Below, in pieces: positions 1 to 7,470 of a DNA stretch of 13,233 bases (position 1 is its first letter; each line of letters opens with the position of its first letter). This DNA comes from Nitrospira sp. UBA2083. Lineage in GTDB: Bacteria; Nitrospirota; Nitrospiria; Nitrospirales; Nitrospiraceae. The notes beneath the pieces were generated by a model that did not search any database, was not told the DNA's origin, and saw nothing but the letters and a program-made list of their open reading frames with translations. Location of the stretch: assembly GCA_002331625.1 (NCBI GenBank), contig DCZN01000091.1, positions 1 to 13,233 of the forward strand, written 5' to 3'. Made by a program: the position numbers and the translations under genes.

Positions 1-443
1 TCGAAGCACAACGGCATCAATGGTTTGTGATTCCTCAATTTTTTGGATTTCTCTGTTTCTTTATGGCGGGACTGGCTGAAGCCCATCGCACGCCGTTCGA
101 TATGCCTGAGGCGGAAGCCGAGCTCGTCGCCGGGTACCACTCGGAGTACAGCGGAATGAAATTCGGAATGTTTTTTGTGGGTGAATACCTCAGCATCCTC
201 CTCCTCTCAGCCATGACCGTCATCCTCTTCTTCGGCGGTTGGCACGGTCCCTGGTTGCCGCCGGCTGTGTGGTTCGCCCTGAAGATGTTCGGCTTCATTG
301 CCCTGATCATTCTCATTCGAGCAACCTGGCCTCGATTCCGATTTGATCAGTTGCTGACATTCGGCTGGAAGGTCGTGATGCCGCTCGCGCTGATCAACCT
401 GTTGCTCACAGGCGGGGTCGTGTTGTGGAGAGCGGGAGTATAG
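1..443 (+). CDS. nuoH: NADH-quinone oxidoreductase subunit H, 3' end (partial)
   Basis: This is the C-terminal part of the complex I membrane subunit that forms most of the quinone-binding cavity next to the hydrophilic arm. The reading frame is open from the window edge (first full codon at position 3), so the start lies outside; about 146 residues are visible and the stop is TAG at 441-443. The diagnostic quinone-loop segment [20 protein letters not shown] is intact, followed by [17 protein letters not shown], with the acidic residues typical of the family. Three hydrophobic membrane segments follow, and the conserved [12 protein letters not shown] stretch near the end matches family members. 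The gene begins the visible part of the nuoH-N series and lies 75 nt before nuoI. The family assignment is essentially certain. Confidence 0.97.
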   Translation, partial: EAQRHQWFVIPQFFGFLCFFMAGLAEAHRTPFDMPEAEAELVAGYHSEYSGMKFGMFFVGEYLSILLLSAMTVILFFGGWHGPWLPPAVWFALKMFGFIALIILIRATWPRFRFDQLLTFGWKVVMPLALINLLLTGGVVLWRAGV

Positions 444-518
444 GGATTCAATCTGTGGCAGTGAGTCAGGATGGAATCTGGTACGACGAGGAATCGTGCT
501 CGCAGGACGGCTGTACCT

Positions 519-1061
519 ATGATGAACACCTGGTTCTACGCCCGTAATCTGGTCATTGGGTTATGGATCGTCTTTAAGCGGACCTTTACGAAGCCGGTCA
601 CGGTTCAATATCCAGAGGAGCAACCCTATTTGCCGCCTCGCTGGCGTGGGCGCATTGTTTTGACGAGAGATCCAGATGGTGAGGAGCGCTGTGTGGCCTG
701 TTATCTCTGTTCTGCGGCCTGTCCTGTCGATTGCATCGCGCTTCAGGCGGCAGACAATCCAGAGGCGCACGAGCGTCGCTATCCGGCATTCTTCCGGATC
801 AACTTTTCACGCTGCATCTATTGTGGGATGTGCGAGGAAGCCTGTCCGACCAATGCGATCCAACTCATCCCAGATTTCGAACAGAGTGAGTATGCGCGTC
901 GGAATCTGGTCTACGAGAAGGAAGACCTCCTCATCAGCGGGACCGGTAAGTATCACGACTATAACTTTTATCGAGTGTCAGGTGTGAGGACTGCTGGCAA
1001 AGACAAGGGCGAAGGTGCAAACGAACTCCCACCCGTGGATGTGAGGAGTCTGATGCCGTAA
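519..1061 (+). CDS. nuoI: NADH-quinone oxidoreductase subunit I (2x[4Fe-4S] ferredoxin-like)
   Basis: NuoI carries clusters N6a and N6b, which pass electrons along the hydrophilic arm of complex I toward the N2 cluster near the quinone site. The frame is open up to an ATG at 471. I chose the ATG at 519 because it gives exactly 180 residues, the length of the E. coli protein, and AGGA lies 11 nt upstream at 504-507, whereas the ATG at 471 would add 16 basic residues with no family counterpart. Two CxxCxxCxxxCP motifs are visible: Cys58, 61, 64, 68 ([12 protein letters not shown]) and Cys99, 102, 105, 109 ([12 protein letters not shown]). The flanking family signatures [16 protein letters not shown] and [12 protein letters not shown] are present. 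The N-terminal 20 or so residues form the amphipathic, membrane-contacting helix. A 149-nt gap holding an inverted repeat separates it from nuoJ, unlike the tight spacing elsewhere in the operon. Confidence 0.96.
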   Translation: MMNTWFYARNLVIGLWIVFKRTFTKPVTVQYPEEQPYLPPRWRGRIVLTRDPDGEERCVACYLCSAACPVDCIALQAADNPEAHERRYPAFFRINFSRCIYCGMCEEACPTNAIQLIPDFEQSEYARRNLVYEKEDLLISGTGKYHDYNFYRVSGVRTAGKDKGEGANELPPVDVRSLMP

Positions 1062-1105
1062 GAACCGTGAAGCGTCGTTCGTGAAGCGATGTGCGTGAGT
1101 TTCAC

Positions 1106-1185
1106 GTTTCAAGTTTAACGTTTCACGTTTTGTGAATGAAGATTTGTAACGCAAGACTTGAAACATGAAACATGAGACTTGAAAC
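1106..1185. repeat. Imperfect inverted repeat between nuoI and nuoJ
   Basis: Two 25-nt arms, 1106-1130 and 1161-1185, are inverted copies of each other with 21 of 25 positions matching, separated by 30 nt. Each arm is built of GTTTCA/TGAAAC-type words (for example GTTTCAAGT against ACTTGAAAC). A direct repeat GTGAAGCG also occurs just upstream at 1067-1074 and 1081-1088. The transcript could fold into a long hairpin inside the operon. There is no T-run after it and nuoJ continues the same operon, so I do not call it a terminator; roles in mRNA stability or attenuation are possible but unproven. It looks like a dispersed intergenic repeat family, which is inference. Confidence 0.75.
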
Positions 1186-1210
1186 ACGGTAGACAACGTC
1201 GAGATACCAC

Positions 1211-1708
1211 ATGGAAGTTCTTTTCTACATTACTGCCGCCGTAACCTTTCTCGCGACACTGCGTGTCATCACGCATGTGCATGCGGTCCATGCGTTGCTC
1301 TACCTGGTCGTGGCACTGATCGCGTTGTCGCTGATTTTCTATTTGCTCGGTGCAGAGTTTGCGGCTGCGCTCGAAATTATTATCTACGGCGGTGCCATCA
1401 TGGTGCTCTTCATCTTTGTCGTGATGCTCCTGGGGCCGCTCGCCGTTGAACAGGAGCGGACCTGGCTCACGCCTAGCGCATGGATAGGGCCCAGTATCCT
1501 GGCGCTGGTGCTGTTAGGGGAGGTGGGATACCTCATTGCGGCCGGAGACCATACCGCTCTAACAGTTGGAGAACCACGACAGAAAGCGGTCTCCATTGCC
1601 CTCTTCGGGCCCTATATCATCGGGGTGGAACTGGCTTCGATGCTGTTGCTGCCTGGGTTGATCGGCGCCTATCACTTGGGGCGTCGTCTCTCGAAAGAGG
1701 CTCGCTGA
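1211..1708 (+). CDS. nuoJ: NADH-quinone oxidoreductase subunit J
   Basis: NuoJ is a small integral membrane subunit of complex I that sits between NuoH/NuoA and NuoK. Its third helix includes the pi-bulge region linked to coupling. The 165-residue product (E. coli 184; the difference is mainly a shorter C-terminal tail) has about five hydrophobic segments. Family signatures are seen: [16 protein letters not shown] (about residues 17-32), the highly conserved [20 protein letters not shown] (about 53-72), and [16 protein letters not shown] near the C-terminus, all closely resembling the E. coli protein as I recall it. The start is ATG at 1211 with only a weak GAGA-type ribosome binding site upstream. 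Its TGA stop shares the A of the nuoK ATG (1708), so J and K are probably translationally coupled. Confidence 0.96.
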   Translation: MEVLFYITAAVTFLATLRVITHVHAVHALLYLVVALIALSLIFYLLGAEFAAALEIIIYGGAIMVLFIFVVMLLGPLAVEQERTWLTPSAWIGPSILALVLLGEVGYLIAAGDHTALTVGEPRQKAVSIALFGPYIIGVELASMLLLPGLIGAYHLGRRLSKEAR

Positions 1709-2007
1709 TGTTGAGTACGCCGGCGCTCGTATTAGCCATGATGTTGTTTGGTCTTGGATTGATCGGTTTATTGAGTCGACGGAACGTTCTGTACATGCTC
1801 CTGTCGCTCGAAATCATGCTGAATGCTGCCGCGCTCGCGTTCATTGCCGGGGGAGCCCGTTGGGGACAAGTCGATGGGGAGATCATGTTCTTGTTCATCC
1901 TCACCTTGGCGGCAGCTGAAGTCTCTGTGGCACTGGGAATCGTGCTGCAACTCTCGTATCGGTTCCGAACATTGGACGCGGATGCGTTCTGTGAGATGAA
2001 AGGATGA
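1708..2007 (+). CDS. nuoK: NADH-quinone oxidoreductase subunit K
   Basis: NuoK is a three-helix membrane subunit of complex I, homologous to MrpC, and carries membrane glutamates needed for proton translocation. The product has 99 residues (E. coli 100). The two key glutamates are in place: Glu35 in [15 protein letters not shown] and Glu71 in [13 protein letters not shown], corresponding to E. coli Glu36 and Glu72. The C-terminus ends in EMKG, matching EMRG in E. coli. The frame stays open far upstream (to about 1480), but those codons are the nuoJ gene read out of frame. The ATG at 1708 is chosen because it overlaps the nuoJ stop by one base and gives the family length. An inverted-repeat element separates it from nuoL. 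Confidence 0.96.
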   Translation: MLSTPALVLAMMLFGLGLIGLLSRRNVLYMLLSLEIMLNAAALAFIAGGARWGQVDGEIMFLFILTLAAAEVSVALGIVLQLSYRFRTLDADAFCEMKG

Positions 2008-2012
2008 GAGAG

Positions 2013-2092
2013 CGTGAGGAGTAAGGCGTAAGGGGTAAGGCGAGTGTCCTGAACACTCGCCATCTCCTCACACCTGATGCCTCACCCCTCAC
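2013..2092. repeat. Nested inverted repeat between nuoK and nuoL
   Basis: A perfect 9-bp stem, GGCGAGTGT (2039-2047) and ACACTCGCC (2053-2061), encloses a 5-nt loop. It is nested in an outer imperfect pair: 2014-2027 (GTGAGGAGTAAGGC) is the inverted counterpart of 2079-2092 at 12 of 14 positions. The left arm consists of GTAAGG-like words and the right arm of CCTCAC-like words. The element fills almost the whole 94-nt nuoK-nuoL gap and stops 9 nt before the nuoL ATG, which lacks a visible Shine-Dalgarno sequence. There is no T-run, so it is not a classical terminator. It appears to be a dispersed palindromic intergenic repeat, different from the nuoI-nuoJ one. Confidence 0.75.
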
Positions 2093-2101
2093 CACGAAAA
2101 T

Positions 2102-3991
2102 ATGCTCAGTCTACTGTGGCTCATTCCTGCGCTTCCCCTCGCTGGGTTTTTACTGTTGGCCCTGTGTGGTGGACGCTTGACCCGCCCCCAGATCGCGTGG
2201 GTCGGTTGCGGATCGGTAGGGACTGCAGCCGTGACCACTGCGCTGGTTGCCACAGATTTTTTCCGTGTCTTTCCTGAGCGTGAGTCATACCAACAAACAC
2301 TGTGGAACTGGATCGACACGTCTGGGATGACGGTCGGAATTTCTTGGTACCTGGATGCGCTCTCACTCTTGATGGTCGCGGTGATCACCGGCATCGGTTT
2401 CTTGATTCATTTGTATTCCGCCGAATACATGGCGGACGATGATGGCTACGCCAGGTTTTTTGCCTATATGAATCTGTTCGTCTCCGCCATGCTGACGCTG
2501 GTCTTGGCCGACAATCTGCTGCTGCTCTACCTGGGCTGGGAAGGGGTGGGACTCTGCAGCTACCTGTTGATCGGATTCTGGTATCGCGAACCGGAATACG
2601 GTGCTGCCGCGCAGAAGGCCTTTATCGTGACACGTATCGGCGATACGGCATTTGCCGTCGGATTATTTATCCTCTTTACGCAATTCAAGAGCTTGTCGAT
2701 CCAACAGGTCCAGAGCCTTGCCACGGAATCCTGGCCGGTAGGCTCGGACCTTGCCATAATTGTGGCGGTCCTGTTCTTGATCGGAGCGGTGGGAAAGTCG
2801 GCACAATTGCCGCTTCAAGTGTGGTTGCCGGATGCGATGGCAGGCCCCACTCCCGTCAGTGCGCTGATTCACGCCGCCACAATGGTGACAGCCGGCGTCT
2901 ACCTCATTGCCCGTATGCATCACCTCTTTGCACTCGCGCCGCTCGTGCAAGAGGTCATCGCGGTACTTGGCCTAGCGACCTTGCTGCTCGCCGCAACCAG
3001 CGCGTTGGTTCAGCACGACATCAAGCGGGTGCTGGCCTATTCGACGATGAGCCAGATCGGCTATATGTTTTTGGCGCTGGGCGTCGGAGCCTGGTCTGCC
3101 GCGCTCTTTCATTTCCTGACCCATTCCTGCTTCAAGGCCTTGCTGTTCCTGGCGGCTGGATCCGTCATCCACAGCCTTCATCATGAGCAGGACATTTTCA
3201 AGATGGGTGGGCTCCGGCGACATCTGCCCTGGACCTTCTGGACCTTCCTGATTGGGGCTGCGGCCATGTCCGGTGTGCCCCTTGTTACCTCCGGGTTTTA
3301 CAGCAAAGATTGGATCCTATGGTCGGTTTGGTCCTCACCCATCAGCCACCGATGGATCTGGTTCGGTGCCTTGTTCGGCGCCATGCTCACGGGTCTCTAC
3401 AGCTTCCGGCTGATCTTTCGGGTGTTTTTGGGAGAAGTCCGTACACAACCGACCGGTGAATCAGGGCTGGCCATGCGGGTACCGCTGGTGGTGTTGGCAT
3501 TCTTGGCGCTCACGGTTGGCTTTCTCGAGATGCCCCACACACTTGGGAATGTGACGGTGTTCAGTCAGTACTTGTCGCATGCGCTTCCGACGACAGAGGT
3601 ACTTCCAGGAATAGATGAGTCGAGTGAGGTCCGTGAACAACTGGCCGTTACCGTCGCCGCCCTGCTTGGGATCGGCCTCGCGGCGCTTCTGTTCCTGCCA
3701 GGCTCCATGGTCGCGTCACGATGGACCGATCAATCCACGGACCATTCGTCGATGACTTTGGTGCAAGCAGGGTGGGGATTTGATCGGCTGTATGATCGCC
3801 TGTTCGTACGGCCCTGGTTCTCTTTGACCAGACATTCTGGCGACATGCTCGACCGAGGATACGAGTGGCTGGCTGTGTGCGTCGAGTCTTGCCATGGTTG
3901 GATGAGTCACACACAGACGGGGCATGTTCGGTGGTATGCCGCAACGATCGCTGTTGGGACACTGATGTTACTCGGCTTATTCGCGCTGTAA
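2102..3991 (+). CDS. nuoL: NADH-quinone oxidoreductase subunit L (antiporter-like)
   Basis: NuoL is the most distal antiporter-like proton-pumping subunit of complex I, and its long lateral helix runs along the membrane arm. The product has 629 residues (E. coli 613). Residues of the proton channel are present at the expected offset from E. coli: Glu147 (LGWEGVGLCSYL), Lys232 (GAVGKSAQLPLQVWLPDAM), His257 in SALIHAATMVTAGVYLIAR, Lys308 (HDIKRVLAYSTMSQIGYM), Lys345 (HSCFKALLF) and Lys402 (FYSKDWIL). The C-terminal part contains WGFDRLYDRLFVRPW before the lateral helix and a final helix after HVRWYAATIAVG, both family features. There is no clear ribosome binding site before the ATG (CACGAAAAT), where the preceding inverted repeat ends. 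It lies 11 nt before nuoM. The slightly greater length does not obviously indicate an extended lateral helix. Confidence 0.97.
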   Translation: MLSLLWLIPALPLAGFLLLALCGGRLTRPQIAWVGCGSVGTAAVTTALVATDFFRVFPERESYQQTLWNWIDTSGMTVGISWYLDALSLLMVAVITGIGFLIHLYSAEYMADDDGYARFFAYMNLFVSAMLTLVLADNLLLLYLGWEGVGLCSYLLIGFWYREPEYGAAAQKAFIVTRIGDTAFAVGLFILFTQFKSLSIQQVQSLATESWPVGSDLAIIVAVLFLIGAVGKSAQLPLQVWLPDAMAGPTPVSALIHAATMVTAGVYLIARMHHLFALAPLVQEVIAVLGLATLLLAATSALVQHDIKRVLAYSTMSQIGYMFLALGVGAWSAALFHFLTHSCFKALLFLAAGSVIHSLHHEQDIFKMGGLRRHLPWTFWTFLIGAAAMSGVPLVTSGFYSKDWILWSVWSSPISHRWIWFGALFGAMLTGLYSFRLIFRVFLGEVRTQPTGESGLAMRVPLVVLAFLALTVGFLEMPHTLGNVTVFSQYLSHALPTTEVLPGIDESSEVREQLAVTVAALLGIGLAALLFLPGSMVASRWTDQSTDHSSMTLVQAGWGFDRLYDRLFVRPWFSLTRHSGDMLDRGYEWLAVCVESCHGWMSHTQTGHVRWYAATIAVGTLMLLGLFAL

Positions 3992-4002
3992 AGATAACAA
4001 CT

Positions 4003-5556
4003 ATGGCTCTCTGGCTCCTCATACTCATCCCGATTCTCGCGGCGCCATTCGCATGGATGGGAGAGCAATGGTCTCGCTACGCGCCTCGGTGGATCGCACT
4101 CGGGGCTTTGGCTGTTGATTTCCTTTTGGCACTTCTGCTCGGCGGACACAGTGACAGGGTTCAGATCTCAGGCCATGGGGTTTGGCTTGTCGAAAGTCAT
4201 CTGAGTTGGATTCCCCGCTGGGGAATCAGTCTCCATCTCGGCCTTGATGGACTGAGCCTCGTCCTCATCTTGTTGACGGCATTCGTTGGGGTCGTGGCCA
4301 TTATTGCCTCCTGGACAGAAATCCAAAGTCGTGTCGGATTGTTTCATTGTAACGTCCTGCTCGCGCTGGGCGGCGTCATCGGGGTGTTTCTCGCCATCGA
4401 CCTGTTTCTGTTTTTCTTCTTTTGGGAGCTCATGCTCATTCCCATGTATCTCCTGATCGTCATCTGGGGCCATGCGCAGCGTCGGCATGCCTCGTTCAAG
4501 TTCTTCCTCTTCACCCAGGCGGGAAGCTTGGTGCTCCTTGTCGCGATCGTGGCCCTCGCGCTCCTACATCAACAGGTCACAGGGCGACCGAGTTTTGACT
4601 ATGGCGACCTCATGGGACTGCCACTGACCACCGATATGGCCCGGTGGTTGATGCTGGCATTTCTCATCGGTTTTCTTGTGAAGCTGCCGGCTGTTCCCGT
4701 TCATACGTGGCTACCGGACACCTACACTGAAGCGCCCACCGGGGCCACGATCATCCTTGCCGGGATCTTGGCGAAAACCGGTGCCTATGGCTTGTTACGG
4801 TTCACGATTCCGTTGTTTCCCGAGGTGATGACCGAGTTCGCGCCCATCGCCATGGGGCTTGGTGTGGTCGGGATTCTCTATGGAGCGCTGTTGGCCTGTG
4901 CCCAGACGGATATCAAACGATTGGTGGCCTACAGCAGTATCAGCCATATGGGGTTCATTCTGCTCGGTGCCTTCGCTGGGACCGAATTGGCGCTACAAGG
5001 AGTGGTCATGCAGATGGTGGCGCATGGGCTGAGCACCGGTGGGCTCTTCCTGTTGGCCGGCGCGCTTGAGGAACGGTACCAGACGAGGGAGATGGGTCAA
5101 CTGGGAGGACTCTGGGGCGTGACGCCACGTCTCGCCACGATGGCGCTCTTCTTTGCCTGCGCCTCATTGGGGTTACCAGGCCTGGCCAATTTTATCGGTG
5201 AATTTCTGGTGCTGTTCGGAGCCTATGCGACTCAACCGCTCATGATTATTCTGGCGTCGCTCGGCATGGTCATGGCTGCCATTTATTCGTTAGGCATGAT
5301 GCAACGCACCTTCTTTGCTCGGCAACGAGACGCCCTTACGGCTCCGGACCTGTCGAATCTGGCATTTGGAACAGTGCTGTTCATCGCAGCCCTACAGGTC
5401 TGGCTGGGCCTCTATCCGAAGATGGTCTTGACCACCACGAGGCCGGTCATGAAACAGCTCGTCCAGCCGGCTGTGGCGTCAACCAATCCGACTCACTTAC
5501 CATCCCAATCCCTGCTGTCGTCCCACATCGTCACATCGCAGGGGATGACCCCATGA
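4003..5556 (+). CDS. nuoM: NADH-quinone oxidoreductase subunit M (antiporter-like)
   Basis: NuoM is the middle antiporter-like proton-pumping subunit of complex I. The frame is open from 3865, inside nuoL, but the ATG at 4003 is chosen: it lies 11 nt after the nuoL stop and gives 517 residues beginning MALWLLILIPILAAPFAW, like the E. coli protein (509). Key residues are Glu142 (FFFWELMLIPMYL), Lys227 (GFLVKLPAVPVHTWLPD), Lys258 (GILAKTGAYGLLRF), Lys305 (QTDIKRLVAYSSISHMGF), His341 (QMVAHGLSTGGLFLL) and Glu400 (NFIGEFLVLFG), matching E. coli Glu144, Lys234, Lys265 and Glu407. The hydrophilic tail after about residue 490 is more variable and rich in Ser/Thr. The stop TGA overlaps the nuoN ATG (ATGA). 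Only one nuoM is present here, so this is the usual three-antiporter arrangement. Confidence 0.97.
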   Translation: MALWLLILIPILAAPFAWMGEQWSRYAPRWIALGALAVDFLLALLLGGHSDRVQISGHGVWLVESHLSWIPRWGISLHLGLDGLSLVLILLTAFVGVVAIIASWTEIQSRVGLFHCNVLLALGGVIGVFLAIDLFLFFFFWELMLIPMYLLIVIWGHAQRRHASFKFFLFTQAGSLVLLVAIVALALLHQQVTGRPSFDYGDLMGLPLTTDMARWLMLAFLIGFLVKLPAVPVHTWLPDTYTEAPTGATIILAGILAKTGAYGLLRFTIPLFPEVMTEFAPIAMGLGVVGILYGALLACAQTDIKRLVAYSSISHMGFILLGAFAGTELALQGVVMQMVAHGLSTGGLFLLAGALEERYQTREMGQLGGLWGVTPRLATMALFFACASLGLPGLANFIGEFLVLFGAYATQPLMIILASLGMVMAAIYSLGMMQRTFFARQRDALTAPDLSNLAFGTVLFIAALQVWLGLYPKMVLTTTRPVMKQLVQPAVASTNPTHLPSQSLLSSHIVTSQGMTP

Positions 5557-7040
5557 TCCTTCAAGATTTCATTGCCCTTTCGCCCATTCTGGATCTCGGG
5601 GCCTTCTCTCTCGTGACCATGCTTGCAATTGCCTTCAAACGACACCACGCGCGTATCGCTGTCTTCGCGTTTCTGTCCTGCCTGCTCACGCTGGCGACAT
5701 TGCCGTGGGCGGCAACGGCGACCCCACGAGGGGTCACGATGTTACTGATGGTCGATCGCTATGCCTTGTTATACATGGGACTGATCTTGAGTACGACGAT
5801 GGTCATCATTGCCTTGTCGTACCGCTATCTCACGATCCAGTTTCGTGAAGAAGAGGGTGTCGAGGAATATTATCTGCTCCTCCTACTGGCGACGTTCGGA
5901 GGATTGGTCCTCACCACGGCCGCGCACTTCGTATCGTTTTTCCTCGGATTCGAACTCCTTGGGCTTTCCCTCTGCAGTCTGATCGGCTACCTGCGCACGC
6001 GGCGCCACCCGCTCGAAGCCGCCGTGAAGTATCTGCTATTGTCTATCACTGCATCAGCCATTCTCCTCTTTGGCTTGGCCCTCCTGTATTTTGAAAGCGG
6101 CACCATGACCTTTCATAGCGTGGGCGCAATCGTGAAACAGACACAGACTGTTCCCGCACTGTGGCTGGGAGGATTGATCCTGGTCTTGGTCGGCATCGCC
6201 TTGAAGCTCGGACTCGCACCGTTTCATATGTGGATTCCCGATGTGTACCAGGGAGCGCCGACTCCCATCACGACGTACATCGCAACCGTCTCCAAGGCAG
6301 CGGTGATCGCACTACTGCTCCGCCTCACCACCGAGGTTGGGGTGTTGGAAATGCCTCCCATTGTCCATCTGTTTAGTCTCCTGGCCGTGGTGTCGATGGT
6401 CACAGGAAATGTCCTGGCGCTCTTGCAGCAAAACGTCAAACGGCTTCTGGCCTATTCCTCAATCGCCCACTTCGGCTACGTGCTCGTCGCCCTGCTGGCC
6501 GGCGGTCCTCCTGCCGCGGAAGCCGTCACCTTTTATGTCATCGTGTACTGCGCCATGTCGTTGGGTGCTTTTGGTGTCGTGACAGTGTATTCGAACGAGG
6601 GAGAGGATAAGGATCGGTTCGAGGACTACCAAGGATTGTTTTGGACGCGCCCCTGGCTCGCCGCCATGTTGGCTCTAAGCCTGTTGTCGCTGGCTGGCAT
6701 TCCGGTCACGGCGGGATTCATCGGGAAGTTTTATGCAATCGCGGCCGGCGTCGATGCTGGCCTATGGTGGCTAGTATTAGCGCTGATTGCGAACAGCGTC
6801 GTCAGCCTCTACTATTATCTTCGACTCATCGTGACACTGTTCGGTGAGGTGACAGAACCAGCTGCAGTTTCTCAACAAGAAGCAGTACAGAGACCAGAGT
6901 TCGTCAATTGGACAACCGTCTGCTCGCTCGGATTTGTTGCATCAATCATTCTTCTCTTGGGAGTCTATCCAGAACCACTGATCGACCTCATCCGACATTC
7001 GGTGAACACCCTGCTCATGGTCGCCGTGCAGAGACCGTGA
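5553..7040 (+). CDS. nuoN: NADH-quinone oxidoreductase subunit N (antiporter-like)
   Basis: NuoN is the antiporter-like proton-pumping subunit closest to NuoK. The product has 495 residues (E. coli 485). Channel residues are visible: Glu134 (FLGFELLGLSLCSLIGYLR), Lys218 (GIALKLGLAPFHMWIPDVYQ), Lys248 (IATVSKAAVIALLL), Lys296 (QQNVKRLLAYSSIAHFGYVL) and Lys392 (GFIGKFYAI), corresponding to E. coli Glu133, Lys217, Lys247 and Lys395. The ATG overlaps the nuoM stop by 4 nt (ATGA), and AGGGG lies 8 nt upstream at 5540-5544. It is the last gene of the operon. After it there is only a weak 5-bp CTCGC/GCGAG hairpin (7048-7064) without a T-run, so I cannot place a terminator. Confidence 0.97.
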   Translation: MILQDFIALSPILDLGAFSLVTMLAIAFKRHHARIAVFAFLSCLLTLATLPWAATATPRGVTMLLMVDRYALLYMGLILSTTMVIIALSYRYLTIQFREEEGVEEYYLLLLLATFGGLVLTTAAHFVSFFLGFELLGLSLCSLIGYLRTRRHPLEAAVKYLLLSITASAILLFGLALLYFESGTMTFHSVGAIVKQTQTVPALWLGGLILVLVGIALKLGLAPFHMWIPDVYQGAPTPITTYIATVSKAAVIALLLRLTTEVGVLEMPPIVHLFSLLAVVSMVTGNVLALLQQNVKRLLAYSSIAHFGYVLVALLAGGPPAAEAVTFYVIVYCAMSLGAFGVVTVYSNEGEDKDRFEDYQGLFWTRPWLAAMLALSLLSLAGIPVTAGFIGKFYAIAAGVDAGLWWLVLALIANSVVSLYYYLRLIVTLFGEVTEPAAVSQQEAVQRPEFVNWTTVCSLGFVASIILLLGVYPEPLIDLIRHSVNTLLMVAVQRP

Positions 7041-7153
7041 ACAAGTGCTCGCGTCGTCTGCGAGGGTTGCATGAGTGGAACAACAGCGTAGAGACTCACG
7101 CATAGCCATTCTCTCCTACTGCCCCATTGAGTCTATCAGCGTATGACTGTAGA

Positions 7154-7207
7154 ATTTGACCCTAATCTTGTGCACAAGAGTCAAGATATCAAAGCCTGAC
7201 CCTATTT
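7154..7207. repeat. TGACCCTA-type repeat pair with a 14-nt palindrome, possible mobile-element remnant
   Basis: Two related words, TTTGACCCTAAT (about 7156-7167) and CCTGACCCTATT (about 7195-7206), flank a perfect 14-nt palindrome, TCTTGTGCACAAGA, at 7166-7179. GGGTCA/TGACCC words near CTTGTGCACAAG-like palindromes are familiar to me from sequences around RAYT/IS200-like transposase genes and their non-autonomous relatives; that link is recalled and not verified here. On the minus strand the similarity of the preceding peptidase reading frame to its family ends where this segment begins, so the segment probably marks the breakpoint that truncated that gene. No transposase gene is visible. Confidence 0.45.
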
Positions 7208-7457
7208 TCGATTAGCCGAACCGCAGTGTCTGCGAAGAAGTCGTGGATGTCGCCAGCCCGATTTTCCGCGGTATCTGAAACGAAGTCGCTCTGATTAAGG
7301 GCGTGCGGACTAATGTTCACACGGAAACCCATTGCCTCGATGGCCTGCACCCCTCGCTCGACGCAGTGCGAGAATCGCCCGGCTCCTCCCCACGAGGGAC
7401 TTACAATTCCGATGCATTCCCCTCGCACCCGTCGCCGACCTTTCAATCGCGCACCAT
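7189..7457 (-). pseudogene. S66 peptidase (LD-carboxypeptidase / MccF-like) remnant, 5' part only
   Basis: The minus-strand frame 7446-7189 encodes CIGIVSPSWGGAGRFSHC followed by ERGVQAIEAMGFRVN, HALNQSDFVSDTAENRAGD and IHDFFADTAVRLI. This is the N-terminal pattern of family S66 serine peptidases (GIVSPS, ERG..LE.LGF.V, RA.D.N.MFAD). Family members cut the L,D-peptide bond of murein tetrapeptides or, as MccF, degrade processed microcin C. Intact members have about 300 or more residues; only about 70 homologous residues remain, without the catalytic Ser-Glu-His region, so it cannot be active. Similarity stops at about 7212, at the TGACCCT repeat, and a TGA follows. At the 5' end a different frame from an ATG at 7457 reads MVRD, stop, KVGD, resembling the usual LKxGD start and suggesting a frameshift as well. 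The putative start lies about 14 nt after the attC-like site, as for an integron cassette gene. Confidence 0.7.
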
Positions 7458-7470
7458 CGGTTGATTAGAG

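Noticed and set aside
471..518. In-frame upstream ATG that would extend NuoI by 16 residues
   Set aside because: The extension is basic, has no family counterpart, and its ATG has no suitably spaced ribosome binding site; the ATG at 519 gives the family length of 180.
3865..4002. Open frame extending nuoM upstream by 46 codons into nuoL
   Set aside because: The added residues are nuoL read out of frame, and the family N-terminus begins at the ATG at 4003.
7048..7064. CTCGC/GCGAG hairpin after nuoN as an operon terminator
   Set aside because: The stem has only 5 bp, a 7-nt loop and no following T-run.
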